A DNA stretch of 43,055 nucleotides from Aneurinibacillus aneurinilyticus ATCC 12856 (GTDB taxonomy: Bacteria > Bacillota > Bacilli > Aneurinibacillales > Aneurinibacillaceae), in contig NZ_KE952862.1 of assembly GCF_000466385.1 (NCBI RefSeq), positions 8,510 to 51,564 of the forward strand, written 5' to 3'. Shown here in pieces: positions 1 to 7,575 of the stretch (the first letter of the stretch is position 1; each line of letters begins with the position of its first letter). The position numbers were made by a program, and so were the translations under genes. The notes under the pieces are model-generated. The model made no database searches and was not told where the DNA came from. It was given only the letters and a program-made list of their open reading frames with translations.

Positions 1-226
1 GCAAAACATCTGGGTAGACGCGAAGAGGAAGACAAAAGGCCTTGTTTGTGTCCCGTTGTGGCGGCCTTTTCCTCTTTGGACAATCAACACCCTTGGTATC
101 TTTCTTTGGACAATCAACACCCTTGGTATCCATAGAATGGATAGAAAAGAGTGACGCGTACGGTGTGCGTCCCCTTTGTTTTTCTGCGTGGAGCGTGCCC
201 CCTCTTTCTTCCACCCTCAAAACACA
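1..226. other. intergenic region with hairpin and tandem repeat
   Basis: No gene is visible in these 226 bases at the window edge. An imperfect inverted repeat pairs about 22-41 (AAGAGGAA...AAAAGGCC) with about 63-76 (GGCCTTTTCCTCTT). A 28-base direct repeat follows. The GGGTGGAAG-like sequence near 205-225 (minus strand) loosely resembles the GTGGTGGGAGG end of the inverted-repeat elements described elsewhere in the window, but the match is too weak to call a copy. Confidence 0.4.
73..130. repeat. two-copy tandem direct repeat, 28 of 30 bp
   Basis: The 28 bases at 73-100 (starting TCTTTGGACAATCAACACCC) recur exactly at 103-130, a 30-base period with two differing bases between units. Only two copies exist, and they lie downstream of the 3' end of the minus-strand regulator gene. 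The first copy overlaps the 3' arm of the adjacent inverted repeat. Perfect identity suggests a recent local duplication. Confidence 0.85.
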
Positions 227-889
227 TCACTGTTTTTTTTCGATGCTTTCTTCATCTTTTTCATCAATGACATATACGCAATTATCGCCACCGGTCGCCA
301 TGCATTGCTCTTGCTCAACCTTGGCACCGAGTACATTCTCAAATAGCGTTTTTTCACAATTACAAGCGTATGTGTACTCCTTGGCCACAGTTGAAATCGG
401 ACAATTGGACTCAATGAAAATATACTTACCGGTTTCCTCATCTTTCTTCAACTCGGCCATATACCCTTTATCATTCTGCATCTTTACAAGTGCTTCCAGC
501 TTTGTCTCAAAACCACTGTCGGAAGGCACGATATCACGATACAAATTCTCCTGCCGCTCCTGGCGAAGCTTAAACAACGCTTCAACCATCTGTGCCCCTT
601 GCATTTCTTCGATGTCGCTAAGAAATTCCAACGTAAGATCCTGGTAATTCTTAGGAAACATGTTGTCGGCTTCTTCAGACAGGGAGTATATATTAGTTGG
701 ACGTCCCATTGCCTGACGCAGCAAACGCGCTTGAATCAGATTGTCTCGTTCCAGCGTATTAAGATGACGGCGCACAGCCATTTCCGTAATGCCCAGCTCT
801 TGCGCCATGTCTCCCACTGTCATCGAGCCTTTCATCTTCAACATATGCATAATTTGATTGCGCGTAGAAGAGGATTTGTCCTTGTTCAT
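227..889 (-). CDS. SufR-like DeoR/ArsR-type HTH regulator with C-terminal cysteine cluster
   Basis: This 220-aa protein looks like a transcription factor that senses an Fe-S cluster or metal. Residues about 12-60 form a winged helix-turn-helix (MTVGDMAQELGITEMAVRRH). The C-terminal part carries Cys163, Cys176, Cys178, Cys196 and Cys204 in the context NCP...ACNC...EQC...DNC. The first spacing, C-x12-C, matches what I remember of the cyanobacterial SufR motif, but the later spacings differ. The start is ATG with a GGAGG site upstream. A candidate promoter with a palindromic spacer precedes it. The suf operon it might control lies about 26 kb away on the same strand, so that link is inferred. 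Other ligands are possible. Confidence 0.75.
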   Translation of the reverse strand: MNKDKSSSTRNQIMHMLKMKGSMTVGDMAQELGITEMAVRRHLNTLERDNLIQARLLRQAMGRPTNIYSLSEEADNMFPKNYQDLTLEFLSDIEEMQGAQMVEALFKLRQERQENLYRDIVPSDSGFETKLEALVKMQNDKGYMAELKKDEETGKYIFIESNCPISTVAKEYTYACNCEKTLFENVLGAKVEQEQCMATGGDNCVYVIDEKDEESIEKKQ

Positions 890-912
890 CTTCCCTCACC
901 TTCCTCCTCTAT

Positions 913-941
913 ATTCTACCCGATTTCATGAAATAAGTAAA
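913..941 (-). promoter_or_regulatory. candidate promoter with palindromic spacer for the SufR-like gene
   Basis: On the minus strand TTTACT (936-941) and TAGAAT (913-918) are separated by exactly 17 bases. The spacer holds the perfect 12-base palindrome ATTTCATGAAAT (923-934). A dyad between -35 and -10 is a typical operator position, so autoregulation is possible. The boxes match consensus at 4/6 and 5/6. Confidence 0.45.
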
Positions 942-987
942 TTTCTATACAATATAATATAAAAACTATCATCACAATGTTATTAAA

Positions 988-1419
988 TTAGTACAGTTCT
1001 CGTTTCAAATAGTCACGAACATTTATTGGAAATTGCTGCAAGTGCGAGAAATGAGTTTGCAATATCGTATATACTTCCCCACTATTCACACTCGTATAGT
1101 GCGTAATCAGCTTCTTACGCATATTGACCACAGTTCTTAGCGTTTCTGCCATCTCCGCTTCAATTACCGTTTCATCCTCAAGAATATCTACGATATCTTC
1201 ATAACTGCCCGGATCGCGCATAATGAAACCATCGATTAAGTAGTTTCCGACATCAGCCACCGTTTCAAGTGCGATATGCAGCGCTCTTTCCAGCGCAAGC
1301 TCCGTCAACCTGTCCATCTGCATTCCTTTTTCTGTATGTATAACAGGGGTAATAGCAGCAAGAACCTGTTCAAAATAAGATAAATGTTGTTCGATTTTCT
1401 CTACATTGACCTGGTACAT
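988..1419 (-). CDS. yutE: YutE-like DUF86/HepT-family protein
   Basis: The protein is a small all-helical DUF86 (HepT-like) family member of about 143 aa. It has the typical late motif MRKKLITHY, an R-x5-H-Y arrangement reminiscent of the HepT RNase motif. HepT proteins usually pair with an MntA-type nucleotidyltransferase antitoxin. No such partner is encoded nearby, which fits the stand-alone YutE of B. subtilis. An upstream GTG at 1431 is in frame but overlaps the AGGAG site (1431-1435), so the ATG at 1419 with 11-base spacing is preferred. A 36-codon membrane peptide gene sits 14 bases upstream and probably shares the transcript. Toxin activity is not shown by the sequence. Confidence 0.75.
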   Translation of the reverse strand: MYQVNVEKIEQHLSYFEQVLAAITPVIHTEKGMQMDRLTELALERALHIALETVADVGNYLIDGFIMRDPGSYEDIVDILEDETVIEAEMAETLRTVVNMRKKLITHYTSVNSGEVYTILQTHFSHLQQFPINVRDYLKRELY

Positions 1420-1433
1420 CGTATATTCCACTC

Positions 1434-1544
1434 CTATTTCCTATTCTTTTTATTTTTTCTTTTGGATACGATAATTGTAATCACAAATGTCAAAACCAAC
1501 AGGGTAAAAATCGTCACACCCTGCATGATATTCTCCATTTCCAT
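1434..1544 (-). CDS. small single-pass membrane peptide, 36 aa
   Basis: A 36-codon frame starts at ATG 1544 behind a GGGAG site (AGGGAGTGAACGAA). It encodes a short acidic N-terminus, one strongly hydrophobic helix (TIFTLLVLTFVITIIV) and a very basic tail (KRKNKKNRK). This gives an N-out/C-in topology prediction. It ends 14 bases before the YutE-like gene, so the two are probably cotranscribed. I do not recognise the family. Longer in-frame starts upstream lack ribosome sites. Confidence 0.55.
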   Translation of the reverse strand: MEMENIMQGVTIFTLLVLTFVITIIVSKRKNKKNRK

Positions 1545-1644
1545 TTCGTTCACTCCCTGTTCAATGCAGCCTCTTCTGACAGTATACCATGAGTTGCCAA
1601 GGATACATATTATAAGCACTAAGATTGCTTTGCCTATTGAAGCG

Positions 1645-1673
1645 TTGCTGCAATGACCCAGTTATCATATAAT
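1645..1673 (+). promoter_or_regulatory. sigma-A promoter for the DUF3055-like gene
   Basis: TTGCTG (1645-1650) and a perfect TATAAT (1668-1673) are separated by exactly 17 bases. They face the plus-strand gene starting at 1758 and would give a leader of about 78 bases. Confidence 0.7.
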
Positions 1674-1757
1674 GGCCCATATAAAACTTTTATGGTCCAG
1701 GCATACAGAAATGGATGCCAATGTATCAGCCAAGCATATTTGACAGGAGGAAGACAC

Positions 1758-2033
1758 ATGGCACAACATGGAGATTGGACATTTCTATACGACAATAAAG
1801 AAGAAACAACGACAAGGTACGTAAGCTTCATCGGTGAAGAAGCTCGTCACGATATCGCAATTATCCAAACTCAGAACTTCTATGGCAAAAGCCTAGTGCT
1901 TAATATTCTGACCCACCGCATGGCAATTCTCGGTCAAAAAGATTTGGACGAACCGGGATATCTGGAAGAGGCATTCAACATGACAGAAGGCGAAGCAAAT
2001 GAGCTGCGCGAATTCCTTCGTTTAAGTATCTAA
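1758..2033 (+). CDS. DUF3055 / SAV0927-like small cytosolic protein
   Basis: This 91-aa soluble protein has no signal peptide or membrane segment. I recognise the general pattern (WTFLYDN at the start, [14 protein letters not shown] in the middle, an acidic helical C-terminus) as a small conserved Firmicutes family, probably DUF3055 (SAV0927-like). Its function is unknown. An in-frame open stretch reaches back to 1653, but ATG 1758 has a perfect AGGAGG (1745-1750) seven bases upstream, and a TTGCTG-N17-TATAAT promoter lies further upstream. It is divergent from the YutE-like gene. Confidence 0.7.
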   Translation: MAQHGDWTFLYDNKEETTTRYVSFIGEEARHDIAIIQTQNFYGKSLVLNILTHRMAILGQKDLDEPGYLEEAFNMTEGEANELREFLRLSI

Positions 2034-2104
2034 CTTTTTTGTATAAGTTTCCGGCTTCGGTTGGATACTACCCCTATCTTTTATCAATAAAGGAGGGGTT
2101 TTTC

Positions 2105-2434
2105 TTGTTATCCAGAAAACCGCTATCCGTTAGGCGTGAAGAACAATTCCGACCGCTTAAAACAGAGGAGAGCGTTATTCATACCCGCTATCCGGAAGAA
2201 TTCCCGGAAGGTCCTTATGGAACCGCAGCGTTCTCTCATCCGTTCCTTGGTAAAGAATCATGGGATACTGGAGAAAAAGTGCAGTCCGCTTTCGCATACG
2301 AATACCGTTCACTTCACGAAGGCATACCGCGTCAGGATCCGGGCGCACATCCGACGCATGACAATCCAGGAGAGAATGAAGAACCGATGCTAAACGAAGT
2401 AAAAGCCGGACTAGATCAGAAACAGAAAGGCTAA
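2105..2434 (+). CDS. DUF3905-like small hydrophilic protein
   Basis: This 109-aa protein has no membrane segment. The chosen start is TTG 2105, six bases after a strong AGGAGGGG (2091-2098); an in-frame start at 2039 has no ribosome site. The protein is rich in Pro, Glu, His and Tyr, with the blocks [12 protein letters not shown] and [12 protein letters not shown]. These recall a small Bacillales family, possibly DUF3905, of unknown function; the family assignment is from memory. The gene ends just before a strong shared terminator and lies 70 bases after the DUF3055-like gene, so the two may form a short operon. Confidence 0.6.
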   Translation: MLSRKPLSVRREEQFRPLKTEESVIHTRYPEEFPEGPYGTAAFSHPFLGKESWDTGEKVQSAFAYEYRSLHEGIPRQDPGAHPTHDNPGENEEPMLNEVKAGLDQKQKG

Positions 2435-2490
2435 TTCCCCTACTCTTTCTGTTAATATCTCACTCATTGGACGCATCATCACATAAGAAC

Positions 2491-2534
2491 GTAAAATGAG
2501 ACCCGACTGAAAAACAGCTAAGGGTCTCATTTTT
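2491..2534. terminator. bidirectional terminator
   Basis: A stem of AATGAGACCC (2495-2504) and GGGTCTCATT (2522-2531) is followed by a T run on the plus strand and preceded by an A run. It lies between the convergent DUF3905-like and yutD genes. Confidence 0.85.
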
Positions 2535-2538
2535 TACA

Positions 2539-3000
2539 TTATTCCATATGAGCAGATTGCTTTTCCTTGTTTTCCTTCGATTCTTTTGGCTTGCCACGTC
2601 GCGAGCGGGAACGGCGTTTATCACGGCGTTTGCCATCTTTGTTACGCGGCGGCCTCTCTTCCGTTCTTTCTGCCGAATCTCCGCCGTCTAATTGTTCAGC
2701 TTCTTCCGCATCTTCCAATCGATTTGCCTGCTTTACTTTTTTCAGCAGGAAATATGAACAGCCGAAATTGCAATATTCCATAATGTATTCGTCAAAAAAA
2801 CTAATCCGCGTGTCAAAGGGCGCCTTGCGGTTTGCATCTTCATAAAACCCTTTCAACCGAAGTTGGCCGTATCCCCAGTCGCCCACGATATAGTCGAACT
2901 TGGACAAGATATCACTGTATCGCTCTTTAAATGTTTCCTGGTTAAAGCCATCTTTATTTTCCTCAATTAATTCGTATACCTGGTCCTGGACCCGTATCAC
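2539..3000 (-). CDS. yutD: YutD-like protein with basic C-terminal tail
   Basis: The 153-aa protein has a compact YutD domain (about residues 1-95) with the blocks KDGFNQETFKERYSDIL, FDYIVGDWGYGQLRLKGF and DEYIMEYCNFGCSYF. A long low-complexity tail alternates Arg/Lys and Glu (RRDKRRSRSRRGKPK). The tail could bind nucleic acid, but that is a guess. The GTG start at 3000 has GAGGGGG eight bases upstream. A longer frame to 3255 would overlap the divergent lipoprotein gene and is rejected. Position between yutE-like and yutC-lipA genes matches B. subtilis, where its function is unknown. Confidence 0.8.
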   Translation of the reverse strand: MIRVQDQVYELIEENKDGFNQETFKERYSDILSKFDYIVGDWGYGQLRLKGFYEDANRKAPFDTRISFFDEYIMEYCNFGCSYFLLKKVKQANRLEDAEEAEQLDGGDSAERTEERPPRNKDGKRRDKRRSRSRRGKPKESKENKEKQSAHME

Positions 3001-3140
3001 TTCAGTTGCCCCCTCTCTGCTCACCGCATCACCTTGGTGGCGTGCGACTCCTATTTTACCACAATTTCTGACGCTACACACAAAATTGCCACGAAAACTC
3101 CTGTCCCTCCCGGGCAACCTACAGGATAGGAGGTGCAACC

Positions 3141-4262
3141 ATGAAAAAATTCTTCGCAGTGCTTTCCGCAGTTGGTCTTGCCGTTTCACTGGCCGCTTGT
3201 TCCCCGGCAGCGAATACAAAAACAAACGAGTATCGTCCGATGAACGTTGGACCAAATAATCCCACTGGTACAGTAACGGGTTATGATAAATATCACCGTT
3301 ACAACAATGCTACCGGCTACAATTACGCTGGCGACGGCCGTTACGAAACGTACCGAAATGGCGTAATCAAGGACCAGACAGGTCATCGCCCAGGCGTTCT
3401 GTATGATTCAAGAGACAAAATCATGAGCGGTCAGGGAATGAATAATCTGGGCGTTAACAACTACGGACAACGCATGTATGGTACGACTGGAACGTATGGC
3501 ACTACCGGAACATACGGAACAGGTATGTACGGTACACCTGGAACGTATGGTACTACCGGAACATATGGAACACCTCGTACAGGCATGTACGGTACAACCG
3601 GAACGTATGGCACTACCGGAGTAGATGGCTACACTCATAATGCGCATCAGTATTCGATTTACAAGCCAAAAACTCATAACTACAACGTGTTTACGCGCAG
3701 CAATCAGCCAAGTATCGGATATGCTCACCTGGGTGATACTCAAACGAGTACCGGCCATACGCATAAAGGAACAACCGTACAAAATCGTACCGCACCAAAA
3801 AGCAGCACACTGTCCCAAGGCAAGCAAGCCCATCATGACACCACTGCGTCAAACGTCTACGTTGACCGTCAGATGCTGGCTTCCGCTGTAGCTGGTGTAG
3901 CTAAGCAAATGCCTGGCGTTAAGCGTGCTACAGTGCTTGCGACGGACAACCAAATCTTCGTCGGCTGTGACACATCCGGCATGACTCCTGCTAACGCACA
4001 AAAATTGCTGGAAAAAGTACAAAAAGGCTGCGAAAACGTATCTCCACGCTATTACAAAGTGTACACGACCAACGATCACAAAGTTATTAACAAAGTCCAA
4101 AGCAATGTCAAGCAAATGGGAACAAAAACCGACCAGCAATTCGAACAAATGATTGGCCATCAAGCCAATTCGATGCACAAGCTATCGACAAACAGCGAAT
4201 CAAACAAGGCCAGCAGTAGCAAAGCAAGCCCAACGCATAAACATCATCATATCAAGAAATAA
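3141..4262 (+). CDS. yutC: YutC-like YhcN/YlaJ sporulation lipoprotein with Gly-Thr-Tyr repeats
   Basis: A lipoprotein signal (MKKFFAVLSAVGLAVSLAAC, lipobox Cys20) precedes a 353-residue exported part. The C-terminal region (about residues 235-335: VYVDRQMLASAVAGVAKQMP, VGCDTSGMT, KVQKGCENVSPRYYKVYTT) matches the YhcN/YlaJ spore lipoprotein domain. Residues about 113-162 are tandem copies of MYGTTGTYGT-like units, which make this protein much longer than the B. subtilis homologue. A His-rich end (THKHHHIKK) follows. AGGAGG lies eight bases before ATG. The family is linked to spores and forespore membranes. It is divergent from yutD and convergent with lipA. Confidence 0.85.
   Translation: MKKFFAVLSAVGLAVSLAACSPAANTKTNEYRPMNVGPNNPTGTVTGYDKYHRYNNATGYNYAGDGRYETYRNGVIKDQTGHRPGVLYDSRDKIMSGQGMNNLGVNNYGQRMYGTTGTYGTTGTYGTGMYGTPGTYGTTGTYGTPRTGMYGTTGTYGTTGVDGYTHNAHQYSIYKPKTHNYNVFTRSNQPSIGYAHLGDTQTSTGHTHKGTTVQNRTAPKSSTLSQGKQAHHDTTASNVYVDRQMLASAVAGVAKQMPGVKRATVLATDNQIFVGCDTSGMTPANAQKLLEKVQKGCENVSPRYYKVYTTNDHKVINKVQSNVKQMGTKTDQQFEQMIGHQANSMHKLSTNSESNKASSSKASPTHKHHHIKK
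3475..3627 (+). repeat. in-frame tandem repeats encoding MYGTTGTYGT-like units
   Basis: Coding sequence of the form GGTACNACNGGAACGTATGG repeats with small changes through this stretch, giving Gly-Thr-Tyr, Gly-Thr-Thr and Gly-Met-Tyr triplets with occasional Pro. Such arrays vary in copy number by slippage. The exported part would be flexible and Tyr-rich. Confidence 0.85.
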
Positions 4263-4268
4263 CGAACC

Positions 4269-4300
4269 AAGCCCAGACGCAACATGCGGCTGGGCTTATT
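4269..4300. terminator. bidirectional hairpin between yutC-like gene and lipA
   Basis: AAGCCCAG (4269-4276) pairs with CTGGGCTT (4290-4297), with further pairing inside. It lies between convergent genes. T runs are short, so efficiency is uncertain. Confidence 0.6.
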
Positions 4301-4322
4301 CCATAATCGACCTTTCTTGCTT

Positions 4323-5210
4323 TTACAATGCTTTGGCTGCTGATTCTACCTGTTCATGCGCATGATAGGAACTGCGCACCAGCGGACCGGATTCCACATG
4401 CTTAAAGCCCCGTTTCAATCCTTCCTCCTTCAACCGTGCAAATTCATCCGGATGATAAAACTTTTTCACAGGCAAGTGCTTTGGCGACGGTTGGAGATAC
4501 TGTCCAATCGTCAGGATATCCACATCGACCTGGCGCAAATCATCCATAGTCGCAATGATTTCTTCCGTTGTCTCACCTACCCCAATCATAATACTGGATT
4601 TAGTGGGGACCTTTGGCTGAAATTCTTTTGACTTGGCTAAAAGCTCCAGTGTACGATTATATTTTGCTTTCGAACGAACCCGATCTGATAAACGTTCTAC
4701 CGTTTCAACGTTATGGTTGAGAATATCCGGCTTTGCATCCATTACGACCTTCAGAGCATCCCAATTGCCAAGGAAATCAGGGATTAACACTTCAATGCTG
4801 CACAATGGTGTCCGCTTACGGATCGCCTGAATCGTCTTAGCAAAAACCAGCGCACCACCATCCTTCAAATCATCACGCGCCACAGAAGTTACAACGACAT
4901 GTGTAAGACCCATTTGCTCTGTTGCTTCTGCCACACGTTCCGGCTCCGCCAAATCAAGCTCAGTCGGAAGACCCGTTTTTACTGCACAGAATCTACAAGC
5001 TCGCGTACATAAATCACCCAGAATCATAAAAGTAGCAGTTCGATTCGCCCAGCATTCGTATATATTTGGACAACGCGCTTCTTCACAAACTGTATGCAGC
5101 GTCTTGCCACGCATCATTCGCTTTAGCTCTTTGAAGTTCTCGCCCGTATTCAGTTTGATTTTCAACCACTCCGGCTTGCGTTCTGCCATGAAGCGCTCAT
5201 CTCCATTCAT
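4323..5210 (-). CDS. lipA: lipoyl synthase LipA
   Basis: This 295-aa radical-SAM enzyme inserts two sulfurs into octanoyl groups on lipoyl domains. Both Fe-S motifs are intact: Cys42, Cys47 and Cys53 ([12 protein letters not shown]) for the auxiliary cluster and Cys68, Cys72 and Cys75 (CTRACRFC) for the radical-SAM cluster. The C-terminal RSSYHA carries the conserved serine that ligates the auxiliary cluster. The length matches B. subtilis LipA. The ATG at 5210 follows a GGAGAG site. It lies between yutC-like and lytH genes as in B. subtilis. The cluster supplier (suf operon) and a lipoyl acceptor (gcvH) are also in the window. Confidence 0.97.
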   Translation of the reverse strand: MNGDERFMAERKPEWLKIKLNTGENFKELKRMMRGKTLHTVCEEARCPNIYECWANRTATFMILGDLCTRACRFCAVKTGLPTELDLAEPERVAEATEQMGLTHVVVTSVARDDLKDGGALVFAKTIQAIRKRTPLCSIEVLIPDFLGNWDALKVVMDAKPDILNHNVETVERLSDRVRSKAKYNRTLELLAKSKEFQPKVPTKSSIMIGVGETTEEIIATMDDLRQVDVDILTIGQYLQPSPKHLPVKKFYHPDEFARLKEEGLKRGFKHVESGPLVRSSYHAHEQVESAAKAL

Positions 5211-5369
5211 TATCGTTTTTCCTCTCTCCTATTGTAAAAAAGTACGGACGGTAAAGCAATTCCAAACGTTCTCCCGGTGAGCTGCTGCAAAGAGAGGGTA
5301 CTGTTGCCATTATAAAATCAACGATACTGTACACACTAAGGAAAAGACTTTTCACTACGGGAGGACGCT

Positions 5370-6395
5370 ATGAGATATAAAATATTATTTTTTATTCTCG
5401 CCTTGAGCCTTGTCTTTATCCCCGTTCCCATTCAAGCCGCATCTCCCGAAAAATCCACGGCAGAAATGCTTGCCAGGGAACGACAGGTACTTTTCGAGCA
5501 TATGCAAGTGATTACCGGAACCCCTTGGTATTATCTGGCAGCTATAGATCAATACGAGCGCAGTATTCATAAAAAACCGAAAAAGAATGGCGATGCATCT
5601 GCTTCTTCTGGCCTTACTCGTAAAACAGGCATTATCTTCTCACCAGAAAGATGGTGCGGTTTCCTTAATCCGAATCCTGGGGATACGAATCCGGCCAGCA
5701 TTTCTTTCTTCGGAGGTCTAGGCAAGGATGGAGATGGAGATGGCAAAGCAGACCCGGACAATGATCTCGATGTCGTATATACAATGGCCAGCTATGTAAG
5801 TAAATTCGGTTACACAGAAGATGACATTCGCATCGCGCTATGGAATTATTATGCACGAGATAAGAATGTAGAAATCGTCTCCGAACTTGCCTCTCTCTTC
5901 CGACATCATAATCGTTTATACCTGAGCGGAAGTGCATTCCCGGTTCCGCTTCATTATAATTACAGCTATCGCAGTACATGGGGCGATCCTCGTGGCTGGG
6001 GTGGACGGCGTATTCATGAGGGTACTGATATTTTTGCGGGCTATGGGACTCCTGTAAGGGCGACGAAGCATGGCGTTATTGAGACGATGGGCTGGAATCC
6101 GTACGGGGGCTGGCGTATCGGCATTCGCGATGTGGACTCAACGTACCACTACTACGCCCATCTTAATGGATTCAACAAAAAGTTCAAAATAGGCGATGTA
6201 GTACAGCCAGGTGATGTCATCGGATATGTTGGCAGTTCTGGATACGGTAAACCCGGTACTTCTGGAAAATTCCCCCCACATCTACACTACGGCGTCTACC
6301 GTGACAACGGCAAAACCGAATATTCTTACGATCCATATCCGCTCCTGAAACGTTGGGAGCGTGAAGAGTATAAAGCAAAAAAGAAGCAGAAATAA
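5370..6395 (+). CDS. lytH: LytH-type M23 peptidoglycan endopeptidase
   Basis: This 341-aa protein has a signal peptide (cleavage near IQAA, residue 24) and a C-terminal M23/LytM domain. Zinc ligands and catalytic residues are visible as His216 and Asp220 (HEGTD), His264 (YAHL) and His306 (HLHYG). B. subtilis LytH is a mother-cell, sigma-K dependent L-alanyl-D-glutamate endopeptidase that trims spore cortex stem peptides. A calcium-loop-like DGDGDGKADPDND lies at about 120-131. GGGAGG precedes the ATG. The upstream GATACTGTA is close to a sigma-K -10 (CATANNNTA), but I could not fix a -35. An L,D-transpeptidase gene follows after 18 bases. Confidence 0.9.
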   Translation: MRYKILFFILALSLVFIPVPIQAASPEKSTAEMLARERQVLFEHMQVITGTPWYYLAAIDQYERSIHKKPKKNGDASASSGLTRKTGIIFSPERWCGFLNPNPGDTNPASISFFGGLGKDGDGDGKADPDNDLDVVYTMASYVSKFGYTEDDIRIALWNYYARDKNVEIVSELASLFRHHNRLYLSGSAFPVPLHYNYSYRSTWGDPRGWGGRRIHEGTDIFAGYGTPVRATKHGVIETMGWNPYGGWRIGIRDVDSTYHYYAHLNGFNKKFKIGDVVQPGDVIGYVGSSGYGKPGTSGKFPPHLHYGVYRDNGKTEYSYDPYPLLKRWEREEYKAKKKQK

Positions 6396-6413
6396 GGGGA
6401 AAGGTGAAGCACC

Positions 6414-6917
6414 ATGCGCAGACCACTTTTCTCCGCTCCTTACATCATCTTCATCTTTATACTCTTCTTGTGTCTGCCTCCTTCTTCCAGCTTTGCACTT
6501 GAAGATGAGGTGCATATCGAAATCAATAAAACAACCAACCAACTGAGTATCTTTTTGAACGATATATCAGTCTATACGTTCCCTGTCGGTACAGGTAAAG
6601 ACAAGCACCTGACACCGGAAGGAGAATTCATTATTATTACCCGGGTAAAAGAACCTTGGTATCTACCGAAAAACATTGCAGGGGGCAATCCTCGTAATCC
6701 CCTGGGTACACGCTGGCTGGGGCTGAACATACCGGGAACAAGCGGTTATAAATATGGGATTCACGGGACAAACAATCCGGCCAGTATCGGACATAATGTG
6801 AGTCAGGGCTGCATTCGTATGCATAATGAAGACATTGAATGGCTGTACCGTAATATTCCGCTAGGAACCCGGGTCGTTATCAAAAGTTCCCTGTCAAAAA
6901 ACAAATCTGCCCCATAG
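6414..6917 (+). CDS. secreted L,D-transpeptidase (YkuD domain)
   Basis: This 167-aa protein has a signal peptide (about 1-28) and a single YkuD domain without a LysM module. Active-site residues are His117 (IHGTNNP) and Cys133 with Arg135 (SQGCIRMH). Such enzymes make 3-3 peptide cross-links or attach proteins to peptidoglycan. The gene starts 18 bases after lytH behind AAGGGGAAAGGTG, so both are probably cotranscribed. This suggests a role in the spore envelope, where cortex stem peptides are processed, but that is inferred from context. The stop codon lies inside the terminator stem. Confidence 0.92.
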   Translation: MRRPLFSAPYIIFIFILFLCLPPSSSFALEDEVHIEINKTTNQLSIFLNDISVYTFPVGTGKDKHLTPEGEFIIITRVKEPWYLPKNIAGGNPRNPLGTRWLGLNIPGTSGYKYGIHGTNNPASIGHNVSQGCIRMHNEDIEWLYRNIPLGTRVVIKSSLSKNKSAP

Positions 6918-6938
6918 ACATCAGGGCAGATTTGTTTA
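6899..6938. terminator. bidirectional terminator overlapping a stop codon
   Basis: ACAAATCTGCCC (6901-6912) and GGGCAGATTTGT (6924-6935) form a 12-bp perfect stem, with T-rich flanks on both strands. It serves the convergent transpeptidase and methyltransferase genes. The transpeptidase TAG lies in the loop. Confidence 0.88.
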
Positions 6939-7490
6939 CATTTTATAGCAATAATATACGAACGCAGGCAAAAAGTTCAACGGAACGTATTTGATCTTAA
7001 TGTCTTGAAAGGTCATGCGTAAATATTTGCGCATCTGCAAAGAAAATTGGAACATAATGAAGGCTCCACCAGGTTTCAAACAACGGTATACCAGCTCCAT
7101 CAAATATTCATTCTGCTCTGCGGAAAACCATGAAACCGGAAGTGCTGAGATAATACAATCCAACTGTCCGATGCCCTGCTCTTGCATTGCCTCATGTAAC
7201 GCAAAAGCATCTGCATACACAGGTAGCCGCGGAAATATATTTCGCAGGTGATTTTTTAGATTTTTTTCGTTTTCAAAGACGAGAAGCGATTGAATGGATG
7301 GACATTCATCTACAAGCGCTCGGGTCAACACACCCGTGCCCGCTCCTAATTCTGCCACACGCAAAGGCGCAAGCTGGTTCACATGGCGAGCAATATGATT
7401 GACAAGAAATGGGGAACTTGGAATTAGGCTCGCAACCTGAAGTGGAGAACGTAAAAAGCTTTTAAAAAAAAGCACTTTATCCATATACAT
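6936..7490 (-). CDS. SAM-dependent methyltransferase, phospholipid N-methyltransferase-like
   Basis: This 184-aa class I methyltransferase has motif I at about residues 44-54 (VAELGAGTGVLTRAL) and the acidic loop VFENEKN. The N-terminal FFKSFLRSPLQVASLIPSS and the block DCIISALPVSWF resemble bacterial phospholipid N-methyltransferase-like proteins (COG3963). No signal peptide or clear membrane helix is seen. The real substrate cannot be read from sequence. ATG 7490 has AAGGA upstream; a second ATG two codons later is also possible. It stands alone, convergent to the transpeptidase gene. Confidence 0.7.
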   Translation of the reverse strand: MYMDKVLFFKSFLRSPLQVASLIPSSPFLVNHIARHVNQLAPLRVAELGAGTGVLTRALVDECPSIQSLLVFENEKNLKNHLRNIFPRLPVYADAFALHEAMQEQGIGQLDCIISALPVSWFSAEQNEYLMELVYRCLKPGGAFIMFQFSLQMRKYLRMTFQDIKIKYVPLNFLPAFVYYCYKM

Positions 7491-7575
7491 CTTTTATCCT
7501 TTTCTCCATTTATCCTTTCCTTAGTTAACTTTACGCAATTATTACAAGCGTACTTACTTATTATTTACTTATACA

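Noticed and set aside
73-130. CRISPR array
   Set aside because: Only two tandem copies with 2-base separation, no spacers and no cas genes.
988-1431. HepT-MntA toxin-antitoxin module
   Set aside because: No nucleotidyltransferase gene is adjacent; the stand-alone form matches B. subtilis YutE.
3001-3255. N-terminal extension of yutD
   Set aside because: It would overlap the divergent lipoprotein gene's start and signal peptide, and a GTG with a strong ribosome site at 3000 fits the family start.
5211-5260. TTGCTT-N17-TACAAT as a lipA promoter
   Set aside because: The -10 directly abuts the ribosome site, so the transcript would lack it.
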